A stretch of 64,000 nt of DNA from Aquirufa beregesia (GCF_011090385.1 NZ_SEWW01000002.1:51825-115824), one strand, 5' to 3'; numbered from the stretch's first letter, positions 36,852 through 45,679 are shown. The notes: a model not told the origin generated them from the sequence alone. Translations and numbers: made by a program.

Positions 36852-37880
36852 TTAGGGCATTTTAGCTTGACTATATCCCAGCACCTTATTCCAAACACCT
36901 TCATCTACCGGGATGCCCAATTGCATATTTTCGGATCTCGTTTTAAGGGATCTTTCTCCAGGATAATTCACTTCTCCTCCTTCTGTTACTGGCGTCGAAT
37001 TTCTTAATTGAGATATGGTGTTTTCTAGGGCCTGATCTAAAAAGGCTTGATCATTGATTTTTAAGGGGTCAATCGCAATAAATACTTGAGAACATCCTCC
37101 GCAGGCCCCTTTTCCTACCAAATCGATATCAGCTGTGGTTCTGCCTTTGGAAAGAATGGCTGAAAATAAATCCAACATGATAGCCAATCCGGATCCCTTC
37201 CAATACCCAGTAGGTAAAATTCTACGTGTGGCTTCAATCGGAGCAGGATCATCTGTGAGTTTTCCTTTCTGATCAAATCCCCCTGGAAATGGGAGCTTCT
37301 CACCCTTTAAGCGAGTGGTTTCTAATTTTCCATAGGAATATTGAGACATCGCCATATCAAAAACAACATGACCGCCTTGGCGCGGAATGGCCATGATGAA
37401 CGGATTATTCCCGATTCCACCCGAAGTGGCACCCCATGCGGGCATGCAGGATTCTGTATTGGTCCAGCAGATGGCCATATAGCCCTTATCAGCAGCTTGC
37501 CAGCCATAAGAGCCACCTCTCATCCAGTGAGTGGTATTATTTAAAGCCACCAAACCTAAACCATATTGCTTGGCAATATCCATCGCCCTCTCCATCGCGA
37601 ATATGGCATTGGTAATACCTATACCCATATTTCCATTGTATATTTCAATGGAGCCAAGATTCACATCCAAACTGGGTTCTGCGTGCACATCCACCCAGCC
37701 TTTGGAGACAAAATTCAAAAAACGCTCAACCCGATTTAAACCATGAGAATATACCCCATCCCGACTTGTCTCTGCATGTGTTTTAGCGCAAATTATGGCT
37801 TTATCTTCTGGTAAGCCCGCCAGTATAAATGCTTGTTTTATGGTCTCAACCATGTCATCAAATGCAATTCTTTTCATCAT
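36852..37880 (-). CDS. yiaK: 3-dehydro-L-gulonate 2-dehydrogenase (YiaK-type)
   Basis: The 342-residue protein belongs to the LDH2/malate dehydrogenase-like family and matches E. coli YiaK closely over diagnostic segments: SRDGVYSHGLNRVERF, NTTHWMRGGSYGWQAADKGY, and ILPTGYWKGSGLAIMLDLFS, with catalytic His in THWM. YiaK reduces 2,3-diketo-L-gulonate to 3-keto-L-gulonate with NADH in ascorbate/gulonate breakdown. No other gulonate gene is nearby, so the exact substrate may differ. It converges on the permease gene with only 9 bp between stops. Confidence 0.87.
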   Translation of the reverse strand: MMKRIAFDDMVETIKQAFILAGLPEDKAIICAKTHAETSRDGVYSHGLNRVERFLNFVSKGWVDVHAEPSLDVNLGSIEIYNGNMGIGITNAIFAMERAMDIAKQYGLGLVALNNTTHWMRGGSYGWQAADKGYMAICWTNTESCMPAWGATSGGIGNNPFIMAIPRQGGHVVFDMAMSQYSYGKLETTRLKGEKLPFPGGFDQKGKLTDDPAPIEATRRILPTGYWKGSGLAIMLDLFSAILSKGRTTADIDLVGKGACGGCSQVFIAIDPLKINDQAFLDQALENTISQLRNSTPVTEGGEVNYPGERSLKTRSENMQLGIPVDEGVWNKVLGYSQAKMP

Positions 37881-38454
37881 AACTAGTTTGTATATTAAAG
37901 ATATAGAGAGTTATGTAGAAAGAAGACGTAAAAGGATATAATCTCCTCATGGGCAAATGAATTTTCCTGTAATACTCCATATAAAATAGCAATCATAGTG
38001 GCTTCGAGGGCCTCAGCCACCATGATTGGAGAGTGAATATACTAGTATTTAGGTGGCTGAGGCTCTCGAAGCCACTATGATTGGAGAGTGAATATACTAG
38101 TATTTAGGTGGCTGAGGCTCTCGAATCCACCATGACTGGAGAGGGAATATACTAGTATTTAGGTGGCTGAGGCTCTCGAAGCCACTATGATTGGAGAGTG
38201 AATATAATTTTAATTAGGCGGCTGAGGCTCTCGAATCCACTATGATTGGAGAGTGAATATAATTTTAATTAGGCGGCTGAGGCTCTCGAATCCACCATGA
38301 TTGGAGAGTGAATATAATTTTAATTAGGTGGCTGAGGCTCTCGAAGCCACCGTGATTGGGGTACTATCCTTATTAGACTAAGGATAATTTTATCGCTTAA
38401 AACTTGTCTTTCATCGAATTAACTTTCACAACTAAAATATTGGTTTCATATTGA
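37881..38454. other. 574-bp intergenic region with a 55-bp repeat array
   Basis: This divergent region between yiaK and the GH78 gene has no reading frame worth calling. Most of it is the seven-unit tandem array at 37990-38359. A further hairpin with 8-bp arms TATCCTTA/TAAGGATA lies at 38365-38386. About 70 bp remain for the GH78 promoter. Confidence 0.75.
37990..38359. repeat. Seven-unit 55-bp tandem array of REP-like hairpins, first core inverted
   Basis: Hairpin cores start at 37998, 38053, 38108, 38163, 38218, 38273 and 38328, an exact 55-bp period. Each 23-bp core pairs GTGGCTGAG with CTC-GA-AGCCAC (some copies have single changes such as ATCCAC or GCGGCT). Spacers begin ATGATTGGAGAGTGAATAT and end either in ACTAGTATTTAG (first copies) or AATTTTAATTAG (later copies). 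In the first unit the core is reverse-complemented and preceded by AATCATA, the complement of TATGATT. The CTGAG...TCGAAG core resembles intergenic hairpin families common in Bacteroidota. No transposase is adjacent. Confidence 0.9.
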
Positions 38455-41400
38455 ATGAAAATATCCCTATTGATGAAAAAACATGTATTATACGTATTAT
38501 TAAGCTTTTTAAGTTTAGTAAATCTGCAGGCTCAAAATTCCTTGCATCAGTTGAAAGTGGAATATCAATCCCAACCCATAGGATTGGATGAACAGCATCC
38601 CCGATTATCTTGGCAAATGCTGTCCCAAGATAAATCCAGAGGAAATCAACAATATGCCTATCGGATTGTTGTTCGAGATGCTAAAAACCAAGTCACTTGG
38701 GATAGTAAAAAAGTAAACTCTCCCCTGTCTTTAGGAATCAATTATGAAGGCTTGGCCTTACAAGCGTCTCAAAAATACCAATGGACCGTTCAGGTTTGGG
38801 ATCAACAAAATAAAGTAAGTTCGGCATCTTCTTGGTTTGAAACAGGATTATTAAATCCTAGTGCACAAGGATGGAGTGGCGCTGAGTGGATAGGCGAAAA
38901 TGACTTGCCGCTGTATTCTCATTATTTATCCATGTACAAAATCCAATTTGGTATACAACTGGATGAGGCCTCTAAATCCACGAAAGCATCCTTTGTTTTT
39001 GGAGCAAATGACCCTCGATTGCAAAACAGAAATTTGAATATCATGGATGTGGCCAGCGGTCCCAATGCCTCCTACATTCAATTGGAATTGGATATTAACC
39101 GTGTGGCGGAGTCAGATTCAGGATTAGCCCAGCTAAATGTATATCGCGTAGGTTACGACAAAAAGGATAGCCCAACTAAGGTTTTTGCTAGTTTTAAAAT
39201 AGCTAAATCTCTTATTTCTCCCGCAAGCAAATACCAGAAGCATACCATTTTTGCCCAATGTAATTTTGGTGTTTTTGATTTTTATATCGACCAAATAGAC
39301 CCAGTTCACAAAATAAACGGAGCACCTGCTGGAGCTGCTGCTGCACCCAGAGGAGGAGGCCAATCGGGACTTAATCTGAATCCAGTAGGTAGAGGAAACA
39401 ACTTCATCAGTTTCCCAATGTTATCTGACATTGGATTTCAGGTCCCAGCCAATCAAAAAGCCTTATTTTCTGGGGTCTTGGTTAAAAACTTCCGATACCC
39501 AAGTAATACCTTATTTGATGCAGCTGAAAACCCTAGCCTATTTACGCAAGGGGGTATTCAGTGGGATGGGAAACAATTCCAAATTTCGGCTTCTTCAGAA
39601 AATGTATTGGTTTGTGCCAATCCAAGCCGATTTGCCGCTCCTATGTTACGCACGCAATTTGCCAGTGTTCCCAATAAAGCCATCAAACAAGCACGTATTT
39701 ATTCAACTGCTCGTGGTATTTATGAATTATACCTCAATGGTGAGCGAGTAGGAAAAGACTTTTTTAATCCAGGTTTGACGCAATACAATAAAACACATTT
39801 GTACCAAACTTATGATGTGACTAAACTCATTAAATCAGGCGAAAATGCCTGGGGAGCTTGGTTAAGCGAAGGTTGGTGGAGTGGTAATATTACGTTCAGC
39901 GGTGATAGCTGGAACTTCTTTGGAGATCGCCAGTCCTTACTAGCTAAACTCGTGATTCAATATACTGATGGTACCGAACAAATCATTACCACGAATCCAG
40001 AAAAATGGACTTATAGCAATGATGGCCCAATCCGTTACGGTAGTTTCTTCCAAGGAGAAGTATATGATGCACGTAAAGAAGCCGCTATTGCGGGTTGGTC
40101 TACCACTTCATTCCAAGCGAAAGGTTGGAAGCCTGCTGCAAAAATTTCTCTAGAAGGATCGGCCTATGTAGGAGATGTACCAAATGCTTTGAATTACAAA
40201 GATATGAAGCTGGTTGGTCAATTGGATGATGCCGTTCAAGTGAGAAAAGTGATGCAAGCGAAGTCCATGCATGAGCCAAGAAAAGGCGTGTATGTGTATG
40301 ATATGGGGCAAAATATGGTGGGTTTTCCTAAAATATTCATTCCTAATGGAAAAGCGGGTCAAACCATTACCTTACGTTTTGCCGAAGTACTGTATCCTGA
40401 TTTACCTGAATATGCTTCGCAAAAAGGGATGATCATGTTGGAAAACATCCGTGCGGCATTGGCACAAGATGTCTATATCTTAAAGGGTGGAGATGAATAC
40501 ATACAACCACGATTTACTTTCCATGGTTATCGTTATTTAGAAATTACGGGATTGGATCAAGCGCCTGCTTTAAGTCAAGTGGCAGGTTTGGTGCTTTCTT
40601 CCATTCAGGACATAGGTTCCTACTATGAAAGTTCTGATCCTTTGGTGAATAAATTGTGGAATAACATCACGTGGTCCATGAGAGGAAATTTCCTTTCTAT
40701 TCCAACGGATACTCCTGCTAGAAACGAAAGAATGGGCTGGAGTGGGGATATCAATGTCTTCTCCAAAACAGCAACGTACATGGCTCAAGTGAATAATTTC
40801 ATGCGCCGTCATCTATTGGCGATGCGTGATGTGCAACGTGCCGACGGTCGTTTTACTGATGTAGCCCCGATGGGTGGAGGATTTGGAGGAACACTTTGGG
40901 GAAGTGCGGGTATCATCATTCCTTGGGAAACGTATCAACAATACGGAGATAAGAATATGTTGATGGAGCATTACGATGCCATGAAACGCTATGTGGCATT
41001 TTTGGAAACGAAAATGGATCCAGCCAATGGTATTGTTAATGAAGGACCACTAGGAGATTGGTTGAGCCCAGAAAACAACAAAAATGATAATACCCTTTTC
41101 TGGATGACTTACCAGGCATATAACCTAAAAATCATGTCGCAAGTGGCAGGTATTTTAGGAAATAAGTCGGACGAAAGCGCCTACCTTGCCCAATACGAAA
41201 GCAAGAAGAAATTAATCAATGCCATTTACATCGACCCAAATACACACAGAACGGTGAAATCGGGAGTAAGAGCAGCACGCATGGGCCCTCCGGGAGCGGC
41301 ACCTGCAGCACCTGCCACGCCTCCCGTTTCCGACAAGGGACAATTGATGGATACGCAGGCATCTTATGCCATTCCTTTGGCATTGGGCGTGATTGATGAA

Positions 41401-42093
41401 ACCAATAAACCCTTCATCTTGAAGCATTTGGTGGAAACGGTACAACGATCTAACAAAGACGATGAAGGAGTGGCGCGCCCTCCTTATTCCCTAATGACTG
41501 GATTTATTGGAACGGCCTCCATTGCCGATGCGCTTTCCAATAATCAGCAGCATGATGTGGCCTATGCTTTATTAACGCAGAGAACTTATCCTTCTTGGTT
41601 GTATTCGGTAGCGAATGGCGCCACGACCATTTGGGAAAGATTAAATTCTTATACCATTGAAAATGGTTTTGGAGGAAATAATAGCATGAACTCCTTCAAT
41701 CACTATTCTTTTGGGGCCATTGCGGCATGGATGTACCAAACTTCCTTGGGAATTCAACGCGATGTAGCTTCGCCAGGATTTAAGCACTTCCAATTGCAAC
41801 CGACACCGGATGTATCGGGTAAAATCAATTTTGCCAAAGGCTATGTGGAAACCATGTATGGCAAAGTAACAAGTGAGTGGAAAAATGAAGGGAATGTAAT
41901 GAGCTATCAATTCACAGTTCCTGCCAATACTTCGGCACATTTGAAACTTCCGGCTAGTTCGGCCAAGGTGACAGAAGGTGGTCAAGATGTAACAAAATCC
42001 AAAGGAATTTCAGGGATTAAGCAAGAAGGAAATTTCTTAGAAATGGAATTAAACTCAGGATCCTATGAGTTCAAAGTCAGTCCGCTTAACTAG
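38455..42093 (+). CDS. Secreted GH78 alpha-L-rhamnosidase
   Basis: The 1212-residue protein has a signal peptide (about 1-26; ATG codons at 38455 and 38473 are both possible). Accessory beta domains include LYLNGERVGKDFFNPGLTQY (about 430-450) and YDMGQNMVGFPK, and the (alpha/alpha)6 catalytic domain has TDTPARNERMGWSGDINVFS (about 748-767) and the acidic residues of GH78 in VNEGPLGDWLSPE. It releases terminal alpha-L-rhamnose from plant or algal glycans or glycosides. Two alanine/proline/glycine-rich inserts, near 288-302 (APAGAAAAPRGGG) and 943-958 (GPPGAAPAAPATPP), look like surface loops. It stands alone with a strong terminator after it. Confidence 0.93.
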   Translation: MKISLLMKKHVLYVLLSFLSLVNLQAQNSLHQLKVEYQSQPIGLDEQHPRLSWQMLSQDKSRGNQQYAYRIVVRDAKNQVTWDSKKVNSPLSLGINYEGLALQASQKYQWTVQVWDQQNKVSSASSWFETGLLNPSAQGWSGAEWIGENDLPLYSHYLSMYKIQFGIQLDEASKSTKASFVFGANDPRLQNRNLNIMDVASGPNASYIQLELDINRVAESDSGLAQLNVYRVGYDKKDSPTKVFASFKIAKSLISPASKYQKHTIFAQCNFGVFDFYIDQIDPVHKINGAPAGAAAAPRGGGQSGLNLNPVGRGNNFISFPMLSDIGFQVPANQKALFSGVLVKNFRYPSNTLFDAAENPSLFTQGGIQWDGKQFQISASSENVLVCANPSRFAAPMLRTQFASVPNKAIKQARIYSTARGIYELYLNGERVGKDFFNPGLTQYNKTHLYQTYDVTKLIKSGENAWGAWLSEGWWSGNITFSGDSWNFFGDRQSLLAKLVIQYTDGTEQIITTNPEKWTYSNDGPIRYGSFFQGEVYDARKEAAIAGWSTTSFQAKGWKPAAKISLEGSAYVGDVPNALNYKDMKLVGQLDDAVQVRKVMQAKSMHEPRKGVYVYDMGQNMVGFPKIFIPNGKAGQTITLRFAEVLYPDLPEYASQKGMIMLENIRAALAQDVYILKGGDEYIQPRFTFHGYRYLEITGLDQAPALSQVAGLVLSSIQDIGSYYESSDPLVNKLWNNITWSMRGNFLSIPTDTPARNERMGWSGDINVFSKTATYMAQVNNFMRRHLLAMRDVQRADGRFTDVAPMGGGFGGTLWGSAGIIIPWETYQQYGDKNMLMEHYDAMKRYVAFLETKMDPANGIVNEGPLGDWLSPENNKNDNTLFWMTYQAYNLKIMSQVAGILGNKSDESAYLAQYESKKKLINAIYIDPNTHRTVKSGVRAARMGPPGAAPAAPATPPVSDKGQLMDTQASYAIPLALGVIDETNKPFILKHLVETVQRSNKDDEGVARPPYSLMTGFIGTASIADALSNNQQHDVAYALLTQRTYPSWLYSVANGATTIWERLNSYTIENGFGGNNSMNSFNHYSFGAIAAWMYQTSLGIQRDVASPGFKHFQLQPTPDVSGKINFAKGYVETMYGKVTSEWKNEGNVMSYQFTVPANTSAHLKLPASSAKVTEGGQDVTKSKGISGIKQEGNFLEMELNSGSYEFKVSPLN

Positions 42094-42115
42094 AATACCC
42101 CGCCATTAATCAACT

Positions 42116-42145
42116 AAGGGCGATTCGTAAGGATCGCCTTTTTTT
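42116..42145 (+). terminator. Terminator after the GH78 gene
   Basis: GGCGAT and ATCGCC pair around an eight-base loop and are followed by seven T residues, 23 bp after the stop codon. Confidence 0.88.
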
Positions 42146-42216
42146 GGTGGAAAAGGATGAGAGGAAAGGATAAAATCAAAATGATTGATAAATTCACGGC
42201 AGATATACATCAAGAT

Positions 42217-42633
42217 ATGACACAAATTCAAGTTTCCGCCAACATTCAAGCTTCCGTACAGCAAGTGTGGGATTGTTGGACCAAAGTCGAACATGTGAAG
42301 CATTGGAACTTCGCTAGCGACGATTGGCATTGTCCTGAGGCTCAAAATACCTTAGAAATAGGGAAAGAGTTTCATTATATAATGGCTGCCAAAGATGGTT
42401 CATTCAGCTTTGATTTTTGGGGCACGTTTAGCCAAATAGAACCCTTGAAAAACCTAGAAATTACCCTAGGAGATGGGCGCCGAGTGAGTGTCCAGTTTAT
42501 TTCAGAGGGAGACAGCACCATAGTTAAAGAGTCCTTTGATCCTGAAAATGAAAATCCAGAAGAAATGCAAAAAATGGGTTGGCAAATGATTTTGGATAAT
42601 TTCAAAAAGTACGTGGAGCAGTTAGCCGCATAA
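42217..42633 (+). CDS. SRPBCC / AHSA1-type START-fold protein
   Basis: From the ATG at 42217 (MTQIQVSANIQASVQQVWDC) the protein has 138 residues, the usual AHSA1 length, with CWTKVEHVKHWNFASDDWHC and the C-terminal helix MGWQMILDNFKKYVEQL. Upstream in-frame ATGs at 42157 and 42181 add residues outside the family pattern, and the first lies only 12 bp after the GH78 terminator, so 42217 is preferred. These proteins bind hydrophobic ligands; function is not predictable. A bidirectional terminator follows. Confidence 0.85.
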   Translation: MTQIQVSANIQASVQQVWDCWTKVEHVKHWNFASDDWHCPEAQNTLEIGKEFHYIMAAKDGSFSFDFWGTFSQIEPLKNLEITLGDGRRVSVQFISEGDSTIVKESFDPENENPEEMQKMGWQMILDNFKKYVEQLAA

Positions 42634-42638
42634 AATAA

Positions 42639-42665
42639 GAAAGGCAACCAATGAGGTTGCCTTTT
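42639..42665. terminator. Bidirectional terminator between SRPBCC and DinB genes
   Basis: AAAGGCAACC and GGTTGCCTTTT pair around AATGA, with A and T runs on the two sides, between two convergent genes. Confidence 0.88.
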
Positions 42666-42685
42666 CTGTTTGTCTATCGATTTGA

Positions 42686-43216
42686 CTAGAACAATTTCTC
42701 TTGTGGAGGTTTAGCTCCTGCCAAACGGATATACACAGTCGTTTGACCACGGTGATGTGCTTGATGCTCCAGGCATTTAGCCAAAGCAGCGTCCTTGGTC
42801 ATGTCGAATCTTCCGAACATTTTAACCGATTCCGTCATTTGAGCAGCCGTCATTTTTTTGACAGAACTGATGACAAAATCATAGCCATCCATAACCAATT
42901 GGGTTACATTGGCTTTTGATTTGTCGGTCGACTTTTCCGAAGCACCCATAGCAATGGGACTTTTCTCACCGGATGCAGCCGAAGCAAAGCCATAATTGGC
43001 ATCGGTTAAGTGTAGCATTTGTTCTGCAAAAGAACGCATTTCAGGAGTGGGTTTTAGGGCATAGCCAGATTCTGGCATAGCATCTAGATACTCTTTGGTA
43101 TAAGCCTTAGATCTTTCCCAATCTTTGACCATAGCATCAACAGACGATTGAGCCACAGCCATTTGGCATAGGCCTAATACAAATAAGAGTGACAAGAATA
43201 AACGAGAACGTTTCAT
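42686..43216 (-). CDS. Secreted DinB-family protein
   Basis: The 176-residue protein has a signal peptide (about 1-22, ending MAVAQ) and a DinB four-helix bundle with the three metal-ligand histidines in QMLHLTDANYG and CLEHQAHHRGQTTVYIRL. DinB proteins use a metal-bound thiol for transferases or are of unknown function; export of the fold is frequent in Bacteroidota. It is a single gene at the edge of the defence island. Confidence 0.88.
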   Translation of the reverse strand: MKRSRLFLSLLFVLGLCQMAVAQSSVDAMVKDWERSKAYTKEYLDAMPESGYALKPTPEMRSFAEQMLHLTDANYGFASAASGEKSPIAMGASEKSTDKSKANVTQLVMDGYDFVISSVKKMTAAQMTESVKMFGRFDMTKDAALAKCLEHQAHHRGQTTVYIRLAGAKPPQEKLF

Positions 43217-43531
43217 GATTTTTTTAGGTTGGTTGAATCGTCAATATTCCAATAAAGAAGTCAAATTTCAAAGGAATTGGGGGAATATTGTTTTTTACTT
43301 ACAAGCTGCTTGGAAGGGTACAAGTCAAAACCTTTTTCAGAGGTTCGTGCTTTTTATCTGTCGTTGTTTAGGTTAATGAACAGGGGGATTTTATTCCCTT
43401 TCAACTATTTATTATGGCCCCCAATGTCTCACGTTTTATCTTCATGTACCATAATTGAAATATATGGTACACATTATTTCTATCCCTTCTTGAGTAAATT
43501 ATAAAGTTTGGTATTGATGAAAATGACTTCT
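43217..43531. other. 315-bp junction region at the island edge
   Basis: No credible gene lies between DinB and the small protein at 43532. The stretch holds a perfect inverted repeat at 43445-43471. A short hairpin AACCT/AGGTT occurs near 43329-43345. Composition changes from the gene-rich G+C level to the AT-rich island here. Confidence 0.5.
43445..43471. repeat. Perfect 9-bp inverted repeat at island boundary
   Basis: TGTACCATA and TATGGTACA are perfect inverted arms around the 9-base spacer ATTGAAATA. The geometry suits an operator or the core site of a tyrosine recombinase. I found no second copy at the right end of the island (50.1-50.3 kb). Confidence 0.45.
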
Positions 43532-43726
43532 TTACCCTTTTGTTTCTATACTATAAATTACATATTCAGCGATTCCATTTGGCAACTTTTCGTCAAACCA
43601 ATGCCAAATATCAAAACGGGAAGTTCCTTTTTCCCAACAATAGAAACCAAATTCTATTTCATCAATATCGTTTATAGGTATATCTCCAAACTCTTCCCAC
43701 ATTTTTTCTAGTTCAGCTATTTCCAT
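43532..43726 (-). CDS. Small acidic hypothetical protein
   Basis: The 64-residue protein begins at the ATG at 43726 (MEIAELEKMWEEFGDIPIND) and continues with GFYCWEKGTSRFDIWHWFDE. It is rich in acidic and tryptophan residues and resembles short conserved proteins found in accessory regions of Bacteroidota. No function is known. A TTG at 43744 extends the frame by six residues but is less likely. It follows a short overlapping frame at 43713-43802, the last part of the DUF4411 operon. Confidence 0.6.
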   Translation of the reverse strand: MEIAELEKMWEEFGDIPINDIDEIEFGFYCWEKGTSRFDIWHWFDEKLPNGIAEYVIYSIETKG

Positions 43727-43802
43727 GGTGAAAGTCGTTTTCAATCATTTGTAAAAACTTCATTAATTCTTCTTTGCTTAGGAAGACTTCATTTCTTTCC
43801 AA
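43713..43802 (-). CDS. Possible 29-residue ORF overlapping the small acidic gene
   Basis: A TTG-started frame reads MERNEVFLSKEELMKFLQMI and ends GNS at 43713, overlapping the start of the 64-residue gene by 14 bp. It looks coding by composition (acidic/basic helix) but lacks an ATG at its start and could be the C-terminal remnant of a lost gene. It lies 25 bp after DUF4411. Confidence 0.3.
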   Translation of the reverse strand: MERNEVFLSKEELMKFLQMIENDFHHGNS

Positions 43803-43827
43803 ACCAATACTTCTTTTCTGTCTTTGT

Positions 43828-44325
43828 TTAAGTCAAAGAACATTGGAATTTGATGTCTAATTCGTTAATAAATTCGAAGTCATTTATCCATCTAATTCCC
43901 ATGCTGTCACAAACATTAGGTATTTTTATCTTATTTGAGTTTAGGGCAGTCACCTTTTCTTCTTTGGTAACAACAGTTGCATTTTCGTGCAAAGCATGTG
44001 CAATCACCCAAGGGTCAGCTAATGAACGAGCTTTTGTATTATCAACTAATTGGGAATAATCTTCTAAAATTTTTCTAATATGTATTGTAACGGGTTCGTT
44101 TATTTTTTGGATTGGAATTTTACTCCCTTTCAGCCATTTTGAGAGGTCGTCCTCAGTTCTAATGATTTCTTCATATACCAATTCGGGAATAAAAATCTTT
44201 CCATTTTTGCCAAGTTCATTTAAGACTTTCCAATAATCAGGGCAAAATTTTGGATTGTAGTATTTTTGCCAAGCTTGGATTAACACATTGGCATCCAAAC
44301 AATATTTGTTTGCCATTGTGCTCAT
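43828..44325 (-). CDS. DUF4411 PIN-like protein (putative toxin)
   Basis: The 165-residue protein has the PIN-like pattern of DUF4411: KYCLDANVLIQAWQKYY at the start (first acidic residue), IFIPELVYEEIIRTEDDLSK (second), and SLADPWVIAHALHENATVVTK (third and fourth), consistent with a metal-dependent RNase site. Start ATG overlaps the stop of the Xre-ImmA gene (ATGA), so the two are translationally coupled. DUF4411 genes next to Xre-COG2856 genes are a recognised type II toxin-antitoxin-like arrangement; the toxin role is inferred from that. Confidence 0.85.
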   Translation of the reverse strand: MSTMANKYCLDANVLIQAWQKYYNPKFCPDYWKVLNELGKNGKIFIPELVYEEIIRTEDDLSKWLKGSKIPIQKINEPVTIHIRKILEDYSQLVDNTKARSLADPWVIAHALHENATVVTKEEKVTALNSNKIKIPNVCDSMGIRWINDFEFINELDIKFQCSLT

Positions 44326-45500
44326 CTAAATAATTGTGATTCGAGTTTTGAAAATTTATTTACTTGAACATTTAACAGATTACTAGCCATGGTAGGCTCG
44401 ATATATCCGCCACGAAATGCATCTAAAACTGTTTGTGTAAATAATCTACTGTTTCTATTTAGTTGTAGCAAAAAATAGTTTGGTCCGCTTGGTTTATCAT
44501 TTTCCTTTTGTTTAGCTTTTTTTTCTGCTTCTCTTTTCAAATACTCCGCATAATCAATATCAGCCTGCTTTTTTAATTTCTGATATGCTGGTGTTGAAAT
44601 GATATTTAGATTTAAAGCACGAACCAAGAGAGCAAATGAACTTACACCTAATTGCTTGGCAACTTTAAAAACATCTTTAGAGGTTTGAAATGATTTTGAA
44701 TCAAAACTCAGAACAATTTCTTTTGGTATTAAGGCATTAGCTGCAACTTCATTGCAGAACAACTCTATTGGATGAAATTTGTCTTTGAGTTTTAAGTCAG
44801 GTTCAACTTCATTGGAAATACCTGTTTCTGCTATCCAAATGTGTGCTAACTCATGGACAAGTGTAAACAGTTGTGGGGCATTCCAGTCGTCTGAATTTAC
44901 GAAAACAAATGGAGCAAGTGGGTCAGCGATTGCAAAACCTTGTAATTCTTCCAAATCTAATTTGAGTCGGGAATGAATAAAACTGGTCCTTGAAACGAAA
45001 ATGCCCATTTTTTCTGCGGCATCAATCCATTCTTTAATTGGGTTATCAGTCTTATAGGAAGCGGGATTTATTTTTAATGTGTCAAGAATGTCTTTTGCTA
45101 CAGTTTGTGGATTATCATTTATTGAAAACCGACCAACAAAAACTAATTTCTCTTCTTGGTTTTCTGAATATACATCACTAATCCATGCTTGCTTTTGTTG
45201 GATTTCTCTGATAATAAAAATGGAAGAAGTTGTCAGTGATTTTGAGCCCGATTTCCTAAAGTCTTGAAGTGGATGGAAGTCACGAGGAGCTTCGGGTAAA
45301 AAGAATAGAGCAAAAGGTCTTTTATATGTTTTAGCAAGTGTTTGTGCTTGTCTGATAGTTGGTTGACTTATTCCCGCTTCCCACTCCTTCAGCCTATCAA
45401 CGGGCACAGAAACTTTAGCAGCAGCAATTTCTTCGGTCATTTTTGCCGATTCTCTTGCCCATTTCAGAACATTGGGTGTTATGTATGCTTTGTCTGCCAT
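44322..45500 (-). CDS. Xre-family HTH + ImmA/IrrE metallopeptidase (antitoxin-like, COG2856)
   Basis: From the ATG at 45500 the protein has 392 residues: an Xre helix-turn-helix (about 5-60, KMTEEIAAAKVSVPVDRLKE), a linker, and an ImmA/IrrE zinc domain with LVHELAHIWI (about 212-221) and the downstream ligand region FCNEVAANALIP. The C-terminal part is helical. Proteins of this architecture repress their own operon and are proposed antitoxins for a coupled PIN-like toxin. The frame extends 16 residues upstream to a TTG at 45548, which I reject. The gene is coupled to DUF4411 by an ATGA overlap. Confidence 0.9.
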   Translation of the reverse strand: MADKAYITPNVLKWARESAKMTEEIAAAKVSVPVDRLKEWEAGISQPTIRQAQTLAKTYKRPFALFFLPEAPRDFHPLQDFRKSGSKSLTTSSIFIIREIQQKQAWISDVYSENQEEKLVFVGRFSINDNPQTVAKDILDTLKINPASYKTDNPIKEWIDAAEKMGIFVSRTSFIHSRLKLDLEELQGFAIADPLAPFVFVNSDDWNAPQLFTLVHELAHIWIAETGISNEVEPDLKLKDKFHPIELFCNEVAANALIPKEIVLSFDSKSFQTSKDVFKVAKQLGVSSFALLVRALNLNIISTPAYQKLKKQADIDYAEYLKREAEKKAKQKENDKPSGPNYFLLQLNRNSRLFTQTVLDAFRGGYIEPTMASNLLNVQVNKFSKLESQLFR

Positions 45501-45572
45501 ATAGCTGTCAAAATTACAAACTTTAAGATCGATTTTGTCAAAATACAAATGTTTTGTTGGAGCTTTCGTTTT

Positions 45573-45679
45573 TTAGCTTGGCAAAGGAGCCATTTTTTTT
45601 AAGTCTTCAATTAATGCGACATTTTCTGTTACTAAATCAGCCAGTTCTTTTTTAAATTTTTAATTTGATCTTGTAGCAT
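45573..45679 (-). pseudogene. Frameshifted coiled-coil micro-ORF with an A6G slippery site
   Basis: From the ATG at 45679 the frame reads MLQDQIKNLKK and soon stops. At 45647-45653 the heptamer A-AAA-AAG sits in the right phase for -1 slippage, and the -1 frame continues ELADLVTENVALIEDLK then KMAPLPS to a TAA at 45573. The joined 35-residue product is a leucine-zipper-like helix. It could be a decayed gene (one-base deletion in the A-run), a genuine programmed frameshift, or the remnant of an IS3-type orfA, whose zipper and A6G frameshift window look similar. Confidence 0.35.

Noticed and set aside
37990-38359. Tandem array considered as a CRISPR
   Set aside because: The spacers are repeated and not unique, the repeat core is a hairpin with inverted first copy, and there are no cas genes.
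43277-43504. 75-residue plus-strand frame at the island edge
   Set aside because: It runs against all nearby genes, spans the inverted repeat and has no recognisable pattern.
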